Origin: Mollicutes bacterium
GTDB lineage: Bacteria; Bacillota_I; Bacilli_A; RF39; UBA660
Length of the DNA: 6,510 nt
NCBI GenBank assembly: GCA_012838395.1
Contig: DUPI01000010.1
Location: 1-6,510, forward strand
Direction: 5' to 3'
Shown here one piece after another: positions 1-6,473 of this stretch. Position 1 is the stretch's first letter, and each line of letters begins with the position of its first letter. The translations under genes were made by a program, and so were the position numbers. The notes under the pieces were generated by a model. That model saw only the letters and a program-made list of their open reading frames with translations, had not been told where the DNA came from and made no database searches.

Positions 1-332
1 GTATTAATTTAAGAAAAGTTGAGTTTGCCATGCTTCGTAGCGTTGGACAAACACCTGCATCTTTTAACAAAATGATTAGATTAGAAAGTATCTTTTTAGG
101 GCTTAAATCCCTAATTTACGGACTTTTAATTTCATTTGCTATTATTTATCTACTTATAAAAATATCATCACTTAGTTATGGTGATAATCAAATTGAAATT
201 CCTTATCCAATTACTCAAATTATATTTTGTATAATTTTTGTATTTATCATCATCTTTTTAATAATGAAATATGCTACTAACAAACTTAAAAACAATAATA
301 TAGTCGAGACTATAAGAAAAGAAAATATTTGA
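1..332 (+). CDS. FtsX-like ABC transporter permease, C-terminal fragment
   Basis: The 3' end of a gene that begins before the window. The reading frame is open from base 3 and ends with TGA at 330-332, leaving about 109 residues. The ATG at 30 is an internal Met: the frame upstream of it encodes INLRKVEFA, which joins MLRSVGQTPASFNKMI to give the motif seen at the start of the last FtsX/MacB permease domain (R-K/R-x-E-F-A-x-L-R-S-V-G). Two hydrophobic membrane segments follow, around LKSLIYGLLISFAIIYLLI and IIFCIIFVFIIIFLIM, and then a short Lys/Asn-rich cytoplasmic tail. Such permeases pair with an ABC ATPase and export or extract peptides, lipids or antimicrobials, or act in cell-wall signalling. 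The substrate cannot be told from this fragment, and the ATPase partner is not in view. The fold is fairly sure; the function is open. Confidence 0.85.
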   Translation, partial: INLRKVEFAMLRSVGQTPASFNKMIRLESIFLGLKSLIYGLLISFAIIYLLIKISSLSYGDNQIEIPYPITQIIFCIIFVFIIIFLIMKYATNKLKNNNIVETIRKENI

Positions 333-356
333 TCTATATATCGTTTCGCTTTTAAA

Positions 357-385
357 TTTACTTATAAACTAATACATGCTATAAT
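357..385 (+). promoter_or_regulatory. Extended -10 promoter for the surface protein-holA unit
   Basis: A -35-like TTTACT (357-362; 4 of 6 to TTGACA) lies 17 bases before a perfect TATAAT (380-385). The upstream TGC at 377-379 makes an extended -10 (TGnTATAAT). Transcription would start near 391-393, giving a leader of about 30 bases before the ATG at 421. This is the only strong promoter-like signal in the 88-base gap. I see no convincing terminator for the upstream permease gene in this gap. Confidence 0.65.
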
Positions 386-410
386 TAACACAGTTAATAT
401 GTTTGAAAAT

Positions 411-417
411 GGGAGGT
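411..417 (+). promoter_or_regulatory. Ribosome binding site deciding the start at 421
   Basis: GGGAGGT is a strong Shine-Dalgarno match placed just before the ATG at 421. The in-frame TTG at 403 and ATG at 409 lie before or overlap this site and lack their own, so they are not the start. Confidence 0.8.
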
Positions 418-420
418 ACT

Positions 421-1410
421 ATGAAGGATAATAAAAATAATCAATTATCAAAAAATATTGAATCTAAGGTTGATAAGAAAAAAAATATTCCAGAGGAAAA
501 AGGTTCAATTTTCTTAACTATTTTAATAATTACTATATTATCAGCTTTAGGAGTTTTATTTTATTTAAAATATCATAAAAATCAATTAGCGCATAATAAA
601 ATAAAAAATAATAACCTAGTGACTGAAGGTAGTGGATTATATGCTGATACGTATGAAACAGGACTAAATACAGAAAAACCATTTACATCTAAATATTATT
701 TTCGAGGTAAAAACGTTAATAACTATTTAGTATTAGCTGATAAATGTTTTAGAATAGTTAACATTGCTCAAAACAATGCCTTAAAAATAATGTATGTAGG
801 AAAAACTAATAATAGTATATGCGAAAATATGGATACAGAACAGTTAGTTGTTAAATGGGATGAAAAGGGTAAAAACATTTGGTCAGAATCTAGTATTAAA
901 ACTTATTTAGAAGATTGGGCCAAAGAATTAGGTCTAGATGAATCGCCATACATTATTCAAGATGCGACTTGGTATGTAGGTGGTTTAAAATTTTTTGAAG
1001 GCGAGAGTTTAACCTCTGATATTAAAAATGAAAGAAACTCTGATTTAAATGATGAAACTTTATATAACGGTATGATTGGACTAATTAATGCTAGTGATTA
1101 TTTAAAAGCCAATGAAAAAATTTGTTTTGCCGGAGCATTTAAAGACTTAGGTCAATGTGGCGAAAACAATTACTTAAATAATGAAAGAAATTTCTGGACA
1201 ATGAATAAAACATATAATGACAACGAACGTGTTTGGGCGGTCGAAAGAGCCTTAATTAGTGTAGAAAAGGAAGAAGTGGAAAAGAATTTAATTCAAAGTA
1301 AATATAGCAATAACGATAATTTTGAGGTTCACCCTGTTGTTTATCTAAAAGCAAATTTAGTATTAAAAGGTTATGGTACAGCCACAAAACCATATTTTAT
1401 TGCCCAATAA
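421..1410 (+). CDS. Membrane-anchored exported protein of unknown function
   Basis: A 329-residue protein starting at the ATG with the GGGAGGT site. Residues 1-27 are Lys/Asn/Glu-rich and probably cytoplasmic. Residues about 28-49 form one strong hydrophobic helix, which by the positive-inside rule puts the remaining ~280 residues outside the cell. After a Lys/Asn-rich linker the outer part has recognisable blocks: GLYADTYETG (72-81), KYYFRGKNVNNYL (91-103), CFRIVN (109-114), a Trp-rich middle, NGMIGLINASDYLKA (216-230), and a C-terminal HPVVYLKANLVLKGYGT block (304-320). From memory this order resembles repeated-style surface proteins of uncultured gut Firmicutes that end in a 'RPAFYLK...GTG..PY' motif; no search was done. 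The outer part has four cysteines (109, 134, 235, 246), which could form disulfides. There is no enzyme motif, LPXTG or lipobox. It precedes holA with a one-base overlap. Adhesion, sensing or envelope roles are all possible. Confidence 0.8.
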   Translation: MKDNKNNQLSKNIESKVDKKKNIPEEKGSIFLTILIITILSALGVLFYLKYHKNQLAHNKIKNNNLVTEGSGLYADTYETGLNTEKPFTSKYYFRGKNVNNYLVLADKCFRIVNIAQNNALKIMYVGKTNNSICENMDTEQLVVKWDEKGKNIWSESSIKTYLEDWAKELGLDESPYIIQDATWYVGGLKFFEGESLTSDIKNERNSDLNDETLYNGMIGLINASDYLKANEKICFAGAFKDLGQCGENNYLNNERNFWTMNKTYNDNERVWAVERALISVEKEEVEKNLIQSKYSNNDNFEVHPVVYLKANLVLKGYGTATKPYFIAQ

Positions 1411-2351
1411 TGAAAAATAATATATATTTAATTTATGGATCAGATAGTTTTTTAATTGAGCTTGAACTAAAGAAAATTATAGGTAACACTGATCCTATTA
1501 ATATTGTCAAATATAATTTAGATAACAACTTAATTAATGAAGTTATTGATGATGCCGTCACAATATCCTTATTTAGCCAAAGTAAAACGATTATTGTTAA
1601 AAATAGTAATATTTTTACTACTAGGAAAAATGATTTAGAACAGGATTCTAAAAAGTTAGAATCTTATTTAGTAAATTCTAACCCTGATACTATTATAATT
1701 TTTGTTGTTGAAGTAGAAAAAATAGATGAACGAAAAAAAGTTTGTAAATTAATGAAAAAATACGGAACTATCATTAAAGTAGAAACACCTAAAAATCTGA
1801 CTAAATTTATAACTGATTCTCTTGGTGAATATAAAATTACTCCATCTAATGTCAATTTATTAATAGAGCGAGTGGGAAATAATTTAAGTATATTAAATCA
1901 AGAAATAATTAAACTTAAAAATTATAAGGATGATGATTATAATATAACAGAAGATGATATATTGGAAGTGACATCCAAAAACATTCAACCAGATATGTAT
2001 TACTTTATTGATTGTATTGTTAATCGAAACTTAGATAAAGCACTTGAATTATATAATGAACTACTTATATTTAACGAAGAGCCTATTGCTATTATTGCCT
2101 TATTAGCTAATAAGTTTAGAATGATGTATCAATCAAAAATATTACTTCAAAAAGGTTATACGATTAATGATATTTCTACTACTTTAAACAGTCATCCCTA
2201 TCCAATAAAATTAGCAATTGAGAAGGGAAGGGCATACAGTAGGGAACTATTACTAACTTATGTTGAAAAGTTAGCTGATCTTGATTTTAATATTAAATCT
2301 GGTCTAATTGATAAAGAACTAGGACTTGAATTATTTATTTTAAGTATTTAA
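1410..2351 (+). CDS. holA: DNA polymerase III delta subunit (clamp loader)
   Basis: HolA is the clamp-loader subunit that opens the beta sliding clamp so it can be placed on primed DNA; it acts with the tau/gamma and delta' subunits. The 313-residue protein begins with IYLIYGSDSFLIELELKKI (5-23), the usual delta N-terminal strand-helix. As expected for delta, it has no working Walker A. A central block, LLIERVGNNLSILNQEIIKL (150-169), and a C-terminal collar block, LADLDFNIKSGLIDKELGL (288-306), are both typical of the family. It is a little shorter than many homologues (about 330-345), mainly because it starts directly at the first strand. The ATG overlaps the TAA of the preceding gene by one base (TAATG). 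No Shine-Dalgarno is visible in the 15-20 bases before it, so translation probably depends on ribosomes finishing the upstream gene. It ends in a terminator shared with rarA. Confidence 0.93.
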   Translation: MKNNIYLIYGSDSFLIELELKKIIGNTDPINIVKYNLDNNLINEVIDDAVTISLFSQSKTIIVKNSNIFTTRKNDLEQDSKKLESYLVNSNPDTIIIFVVEVEKIDERKKVCKLMKKYGTIIKVETPKNLTKFITDSLGEYKITPSNVNLLIERVGNNLSILNQEIIKLKNYKDDDYNITEDDILEVTSKNIQPDMYYFIDCIVNRNLDKALELYNELLIFNEEPIAIIALLANKFRMMYQSKILLQKGYTINDISTTLNSHPYPIKLAIEKGRAYSRELLLTYVEKLADLDFNIKSGLIDKELGLELFILSI

Positions 2352-2375
2352 AAAGTAGATTTAATCTACTTTTTT
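2350..2375. terminator. Bidirectional hairpin terminator between holA and rarA
   Basis: An 11-bp perfect stem (2350-2360 with 2364-2374) closes a 3-base loop. The arms read AAAAAGTAGAT and ATCTACTTTTT, so a T tract follows the stem core on the + strand (2370-2375) and on the - strand (complement of 2350-2354). It therefore suits rho-independent termination of both convergent genes. The holA TAA (2349-2351) and the rarA TAG (2366-2368, - strand) both fall within or touch the hairpin. The stem core is A+T-rich with only two G-C pairs, so it may be of moderate strength. Confidence 0.75.
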
Positions 2376-3571
2376 AAATTCTCATAAATTATTTTTAAAT
2401 TTTGCTCATATTTACTTGTTGCTTTAGGTTGATAATATTCCCTATCTTTTAAATCATCCGGTAAATATTGTTGTTTTACATACCCAAATTTGTAATTATG
2501 GGGATACAAATAATCACTGGAATGATTTTTAATATGCTTAGGAATACTAGCGCTTTTGCCCAACCTAATATCGTTAGTTGCATTATCGAGAGCAAGATAA
2601 GCACTGTTTGATTTAGGAGATAAAGCCAGTTCAATAACGACTACGCTTAAGGGAATTCTAGCTTCAGGAAGTCCGATTCGCTCACAGGCATTAATTGCTG
2701 CCTCTACTTTTGGTCCCATACTTGGATTGGCTAGACCGATATCTTCATAAGCAATAACCGTCATCCTTCTATAAATACTATCTAAATCTTCCGCTTCTAA
2801 TAGTTTTGCTAAATAATAAATTGAGGCATTAACATCACTTCCCCGAATTGATTTTTGAAAAGCACTTAACAAATCATAGTGACCATCAGCATCTTTATCG
2901 TGGAAGAAAACAGGTTTATTACTAATATTCTTTATTTTATCAACAGTAACAACATAATCATTAGTTGAATAATACACCAACTCTAAAGTGTTGTAAGCCG
3001 ATCTTAAATCACCAGCAGCTAAGGCTGCAATATATTTAATACTATCTTCATCAATCGCAATATCTTTCAAGTAACCGCTATTAATAGCTCGGTTTAAACC
3101 AATTATAATATCTGTTTCCGTTAATTCTTTGAGTTCGAAAATTTGACAACGACTTCTAATTGCAGGATTAATTTTATGATATGGATTAGCAGTTGTCATC
3201 CCAATTAAAGTAATTAAACCACTTTCTAAATAAGGGAGTAACAAATCTTGTTTATCTTTATTCATGCGATGAATTTCATCCATTATAACAACTATACCTT
3301 CGTACATTTTGGCTTCTTCAATAACAATATCAAAATCTTTTTTGTTATTGATAACAGCATTTAAAGAACGGTGTCTAAGTCCTAATTCCGAAATAATGGC
3401 AAGCGCAATACTAGTTTTGCCAATTCCAGGACGACCATATAATATCATAGAAAACAATCGTTTATTATTAACCATATTAGTAATTATTTTATTTTTACCA
3501 ACTAAATGTGTTTGACCGATTATATCACTAACTTTAGTCGGTCTAAGTTTTATTGCTAAAGGTTCATTCAT
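2366..3571 (-). CDS. rarA: Replication-associated recombination protein A (AAA+ ATPase)
   Basis: RarA (MgsA; YrvN in B. subtilis) is a homotetrameric AAA+ ATPase related to clamp loaders. It acts at stalled or collapsed forks with SSB and recombination proteins. The 401 residues cover the full family layout, slightly short of the usual 420-450. They include an N-terminal LAIKLRPTKVSDIIGQ (5-20), Walker A GRPGIGKT (46-53), Walker B VVIMDEIHRMNK (94-105), sensor 1 TTAN (126-129), and an AIRSRC arginine-finger region (137-142). These are followed by the C-terminal tetramerisation domain, with AEDLDSIYRRM, AYEDIGLANP and LALSPKSNSAYLAL. Walker A has GRPG where most relatives have GPPG; the catalytic Lys and Thr are kept, so activity is likely retained. 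The start has a GGTGA ribosome site (complement of 3576-3580). The gene stands alone on its strand, convergent with holA and divergent from xerD. Confidence 0.95.
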   Translation of the reverse strand: MNEPLAIKLRPTKVSDIIGQTHLVGKNKIITNMVNNKRLFSMILYGRPGIGKTSIALAIISELGLRHRSLNAVINNKKDFDIVIEEAKMYEGIVVIMDEIHRMNKDKQDLLLPYLESGLITLIGMTTANPYHKINPAIRSRCQIFELKELTETDIIIGLNRAINSGYLKDIAIDEDSIKYIAALAAGDLRSAYNTLELVYYSTNDYVVTVDKIKNISNKPVFFHDKDADGHYDLLSAFQKSIRGSDVNASIYYLAKLLEAEDLDSIYRRMTVIAYEDIGLANPSMGPKVEAAINACERIGLPEARIPLSVVVIELALSPKSNSAYLALDNATNDIRLGKSASIPKHIKNHSSDYLYPHNYKFGYVKQQYLPDDLKDREYYQPKATSKYEQNLKIIYENLKK

Positions 3572-3618
3572 ACTATCACCACTCTTATTTTAACAAATAT
3601 CATAGTAAAATGATAGTA
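3571..3618. repeat. Inverted and direct repeats in the rarA-xerD divergent gap
   Basis: TACTATCA (3571-3578) and TGATAGTA (3611-3618) form an 8-bp perfect inverted repeat with 32 bases between. A second, smaller pair is TATCAT (3598-3603) and ATGATA (3610-3615). ATCATAGTA (3599-3607) and ATGATAGTA (3610-3618) also form a direct repeat matching at 8 of 9 positions, 11 bases (about one helix turn) apart. The sites overlap the rarA ribosome site and lie just upstream of the xerD -10, so they could be an operator. In such A+T-rich DNA, chance is a real alternative. Confidence 0.3.
3586..3604 (-). promoter_or_regulatory. Candidate rarA promoter (-10 alternatives)
   Basis: On the - strand two -10-like elements lie upstream of rarA: TATGAT (complement of 3599-3604) and an extended-type TGTTAAAAT (complement of 3586-3594). 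Neither has a good -35 at 16-18 bases. One of them is probably used, because no other gene upstream on this strand could supply transcription within the window. Which one is uncertain. Confidence 0.3.
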
Positions 3619-3622
3619 TTTT

Positions 3623-3631
3623 TGCTATAAT
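3623..3631 (+). promoter_or_regulatory. Extended -10 promoter for xerD-kinase-deoB
   Basis: TGCTATAAT is a perfect extended -10 and shares the 12-base string TGCTATAATTAA with the promoter at 377-388. No good -35 is seen at 16-18 bases (TAGTAA at 3603-3608 is poor), which is tolerable for an extended -10. The start would be near 3637-3639, only about 10 bases before the xerD ATG and right at its ribosome site, so the leader would be very short. Confidence 0.55.
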
Positions 3632-3647
3632 TAATATAGGTGAGGAT

Positions 3648-4538
3648 ATGGAAAGCTTAATTTCAAACATTAATAAATATTTAAATTACTTAATTATTGA
3701 CAAAAAATATAGCCTTAATACTAAAAAAAGTTATGAACATGATTTAATGTTGTTTCATCGATTTTGTAATGATAAAAAAATTAATCTTAGTAATATTAAT
3801 GAAAAAGAAATTAAGGAGTTTTTAAAAGTTTTAAAGCAAAACAATTTAAGTAATAAAAGTATTAATCGTACCATTAGTTCGCTAAAAGGTTTTTATAAGT
3901 TTTTATTAATTGAAAAAATTTTTAATAAAAACCCAATGGAGTATATCGATACACCTAAAATGAGTAAAAATATTCCATCAGTATTATCAAAAGAAGAAGT
4001 TAACAAATTATTAGAGATTGAGTTAATCAATAAATTTTCTTATCGCAATAAGGCCATGATTGAATTAATGTATGCAACTGGACTTAGAGTTAGTGAACTA
4101 GTTAATTTAAAATTAAATGATATTGATTTACAAGAAAATATTTTAAAAACAATGGGTAAAGGTAATAAGGAAAGATTGGTGCCAATAGGAGAATATGCAA
4201 CATCTATTGTTATTCAATATTTACATAAAGCTAGACCTTTATTTTTGAAAAATAAACATAGTGATTATTTATTTGTAACTAATAAAGGAACTAATATGTC
4301 ACGGGAACAGTTTTATCGAATTTTACAAAATATTGCTAAAAAAAAGGGGATAACAACTCACTTTTCACCACATACCTTAAGACATTCATTTGCAACCCAC
4401 TTACTTGATAATGGTGCGGATTTGAGAAGTATTCAAGAAATGCTAGGTCACGCCAATATATCATCAACTCAAATATACACTCATGTATCTAAAGAATCAC
4501 TAAAAAAAGATTATAAAAATTATCATCCGCATGGATAG
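3648..4538 (+). CDS. xerD: Site-specific tyrosine recombinase XerD
   Basis: XerD, with a partner XerC-type enzyme, recombines the dif site to resolve chromosome dimers before division. The 296 residues are the normal length. Residues about 1-90 are the N-terminal core-binding (SAM-like) domain and 110-290 the catalytic domain. All catalytic residues are present: R147 (ATGLRVSE), K171 (GKGNKERLVPIG), H242 and R245 (SPHTLRHSFATHLL), H268 (MLGHANI) and the nucleophile Y277 (IYTHV). The C-terminal tail SKESLKKDYKNYHPHG fits the XerD type (VxKExLxxxYxxxHP) better than XerC. Followed at a distance by deoB, it matches the ripX-drm order of B. subtilis, which also argues for the housekeeping recombinase and not a phage integrase. 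The start has AGGTGAGG (3638-3645) just upstream. No dif site is apparent in the window. Confidence 0.93.
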   Translation: MESLISNINKYLNYLIIDKKYSLNTKKSYEHDLMLFHRFCNDKKINLSNINEKEIKEFLKVLKQNNLSNKSINRTISSLKGFYKFLLIEKIFNKNPMEYIDTPKMSKNIPSVLSKEEVNKLLEIELINKFSYRNKAMIELMYATGLRVSELVNLKLNDIDLQENILKTMGKGNKERLVPIGEYATSIVIQYLHKARPLFLKNKHSDYLFVTNKGTNMSREQFYRILQNIAKKKGITTHFSPHTLRHSFATHLLDNGADLRSIQEMLGHANISSTQIYTHVSKESLKKDYKNYHPHG

Positions 4539-4542
4539 TAGC

Positions 4543-4548
4543 AAGGAG
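4543..4548 (+). promoter_or_regulatory. Ribosome binding site deciding the start at 4555
   Basis: AAGGAG lies 6 bases before the ATG at 4555. The longer in-frame choice, the ATG at 4531, lies inside the end of xerD and has no such site in front, so 4555 is preferred. Confidence 0.8.
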
Positions 4549-4554
4549 ATTGTT

Positions 4555-5313
4555 ATGGAAGAAATTAATTATACAAAAAATGAAATTGATAAGTTAGAAG
4601 TGTTTAATAAGGGTGGTTATGAAGGTCGAATATTAGTATATAACGATGAATTACTTATTAAAGTTTTTAGACCATTTTTAAAAGACGTATTAGATTTTGA
4701 AAATAAAAAAATGAAATTAATAAGACTAAATGAAAAAAATATTAACGATAGGGTTTTAGTTAAACCACAAACGTTAGTTAATGTTGATGGAAATTTTGCA
4801 GGTTATGTTATGAAAAAAATTAATGAAGGAAAAACTATTGATTCTTTTCATGATTTTAAAACCTTGCTTAATTTATATAAAAAATTGTTTGAAAAAATGG
4901 AGCTAATCCACAATAATAATATTATTGTTGGCGATGTAAAACATGCTAATATCCTTGTTGGAGATTTTGAACCTGTATTTATTGATGTCGATAGCATGGG
5001 TGTCGATGAATTAGAAATGGATCATAAAGACTTTAGAACCGGAATCTCTAAAGCAAAACCTAATATCCATGCTAAAGATATAAACAATCATGAAAGAGAA
5101 ATTGACAAACTAAAATTATTGTCATGTTTTATCCATTCAATTAATCAAAATAGAGGAACTATTTATCAAAGATTAATGGAATCAGACTTGTCTCAAAATT
5201 TTAAAAATGAAGCTATGAAAATGTTAGGAACAGATTATAATTTAAATATCAGCAAAAACATTCATCAATTACTTGAAGATGAAATAAAAAAACAAGATAG
5301 GAGAAAATTATGA
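4555..5313 (+). CDS. Small protein-kinase-like protein, substrate unknown
   Basis: A 252-residue soluble protein with the hallmarks of the protein kinase-like fold, in order. They are a Gly-rich turn NKGGYEGR (18-25), the beta-3 lysine K36 in LLIKVFRP, a candidate alpha-C glutamate E49 in DFENKKMKL, a hinge-like GYVMKKINEGKTID (83-96), a catalytic loop GDVKHANILV (126-135) with D127, K129 and N132, and a metal-binding DVDS (144-147) in place of DFG. The key residues for ATP binding and phosphotransfer are present, so it may be active. The GDxxxxNILV plus FIDVDS pattern resembles small bacterial stand-alone kinase-like proteins more than Hanks Ser/Thr kinases such as PrkC. The C-lobe is short (about 100 residues after DVDS), and there is no transmembrane segment or PASTA domain. 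It starts 16 bases after xerD and shares an ATGA overlap with deoB. Small-molecule kinase, protein kinase and pseudokinase all remain open. Confidence 0.8.
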   Translation: MEEINYTKNEIDKLEVFNKGGYEGRILVYNDELLIKVFRPFLKDVLDFENKKMKLIRLNEKNINDRVLVKPQTLVNVDGNFAGYVMKKINEGKTIDSFHDFKTLLNLYKKLFEKMELIHNNNIIVGDVKHANILVGDFEPVFIDVDSMGVDELEMDHKDFRTGISKAKPNIHAKDINNHEREIDKLKLLSCFIHSINQNRGTIYQRLMESDLSQNFKNEAMKMLGTDYNLNISKNIHQLLEDEIKKQDRRKL

Positions 5314-6473
5314 AATATAAAAGAATATTTTTGATTATACTAGATTCACTTGGAATAGGGGGTGCAGTAGATGCTAAAGACTATGATGATGAAGGTGCCA
5401 ACACTTTAGGTAATACATTAAAAGAAACTAATGTTTCCCTTCCTAATCTAGAAAAAATGGGATTACTTAATTTAATAAACCTATCTACTGTTAAGACTAA
5501 TTCTTATTATGCTAGAGCCCATGAACTTAGTAATGGTAAAGACACTTTAACTGGTCATCTTGAAATAATGGGTATTAAAACTTCAAACCCGGCAGTAACG
5601 TTTACCGAAACAGGATTTCCGGCTGAGTTAATTAGTGAGTTAGAAAGTTTAACCAATCGTAAAGTAATTGGTAATATTAGTAGTAGTGGAACTGAAATAA
5701 TTAAAGAACTAGGAGAAGAACATATTAAAACAGGTGCTATTATTGTTTATACTTCAGCTGACAGTGTTTTACAAATAGCAGCCCATGAGGAAGTTGTTCC
5801 CCTAGATGAATTATATGAAATATGTTCCATTGCTAGAAAAATAACCTTAAAAGATGAATGGAAGGTTGGTCGTATTATTGGAAGGCCTTTTATTGGGACA
5901 AATGGGAATTTTATTAGAACATCAAATCGTAAGGACTATGCTTTAAATCCACCCCAAATGACAGTATTAGATAAATTAAAAAAACATAATTATGACGTTA
6001 TTTCTATTGGTAAAATAAATGATATCTTTAATGGTTGTGGAATAACTCAAAGCATTAAAACAACCGATAACTTAGATGGCATAACTAAAATAATAACTAC
6101 CATTAAAACCGATTTTAAAGGACTTTGCTTCGCTAATCTTAATGATTTCGACTCAAAGTATGGACACAGAAGAAATCCTGTTGGTTACGCGGATTTAATT
6201 AAAGAATTCGACGACTATATTCCACAAATACTAACTTCCTTAAATAATGATGATTTATTAATAATAACCGCTGATCATGGCAATGATCCTACTTATAAAG
6301 GTACTGATCATACGAGAGAAAATGTTCCTGTTTTAATTTATTCTAAAAAAATAAAAGAGCCTAAACAATTAGAGGATTTTGAAACTTTTGCTGATATTGG
6401 TGCAACAATAACCAGTAATTTTAATTTAGAAAAATTAGAAATCGGAACCAGTTTTTTAGAAAAAATTATTTAA
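5310..6473 (+). CDS. deoB: Phosphopentomutase
   Basis: DeoB interconverts ribose-1-phosphate and ribose-5-phosphate (and the deoxy forms), feeding sugars from nucleoside breakdown into the pentose phosphate pathway. It is a cytosolic, Mn-dependent alkaline phosphatase superfamily enzyme. The 387 residues match the normal length. Expected metal ligands, placed by comparison with the B. cereus enzyme, are D12 (LIILDSLGIG), D281 and H286 (FDSKYGHRR), D322 and H323 (TADHGNDP) and H334 (GTDHTRE). The phosphorylated threonine is T79 in GKDTLTGHLEIMG. The inserted cap domain carries YTSADSVLQIAAHEE and GRPFIGTNGNFIRT. Its ATG overlaps the kinase-like stop (ATGA, 5310-5313), and AGGAG (5299-5303) lies 6 bases upstream. 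It is thus coupled to that gene but can also start on its own. No partner nucleoside phosphorylase gene is seen before the window ends. Confidence 0.97.
   Translation: MKYKRIFLIILDSLGIGGAVDAKDYDDEGANTLGNTLKETNVSLPNLEKMGLLNLINLSTVKTNSYYARAHELSNGKDTLTGHLEIMGIKTSNPAVTFTETGFPAELISELESLTNRKVIGNISSSGTEIIKELGEEHIKTGAIIVYTSADSVLQIAAHEEVVPLDELYEICSIARKITLKDEWKVGRIIGRPFIGTNGNFIRTSNRKDYALNPPQMTVLDKLKKHNYDVISIGKINDIFNGCGITQSIKTTDNLDGITKIITTIKTDFKGLCFANLNDFDSKYGHRRNPVGYADLIKEFDDYIPQILTSLNNDDLLIITADHGNDPTYKGTDHTRENVPVLIYSKKIKEPKQLEDFETFADIGATITSNFNLEKLEIGTSFLEKII

Noticed and set aside
299..314. Inverted repeat TATAGTC-GA-GACTATA near the end of the permease gene
   Set aside because: Could form a 6-bp hairpin with a CGAG loop, but it lies inside the coding region and is not followed by a T tract, so I do not call it a terminator.
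403..420. Longer start (TTG at 403, ATG at 409) for the surface protein
   Set aside because: These codons precede or overlap the GGGAGGT site that clearly serves the ATG at 421.
1664..1855. 63-residue open frame on the - strand inside holA
   Set aside because: It lies wholly within the well-supported holA, shows no family features and has no ribosome site; a shadow frame.
3309..3515. 68-residue open frame on the + strand inside rarA
   Set aside because: Opposite-strand shadow of the conserved rarA ATPase region, with no supporting motif or ribosome site.
3572..3647. Possible dif site next to xerD
   Set aside because: The gap has short inverted repeats but no match to the ~28-base dif pattern with XerC and XerD half-sites as I know it from B. 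subtilis.
3648..4538. Recombinase as a mark of a phage or integrative element
   Set aside because: Length, XerD-type C-terminal tail and linkage to deoB fit the housekeeping XerD; no att-like repeats, tRNA or phage genes are seen.
4531..4554. Start at 4531 for the kinase-like gene, overlapping xerD
   Set aside because: No ribosome site in front; AAGGAG at 4543-4548 is well placed for the ATG at 4555, where the conserved part begins soon after.
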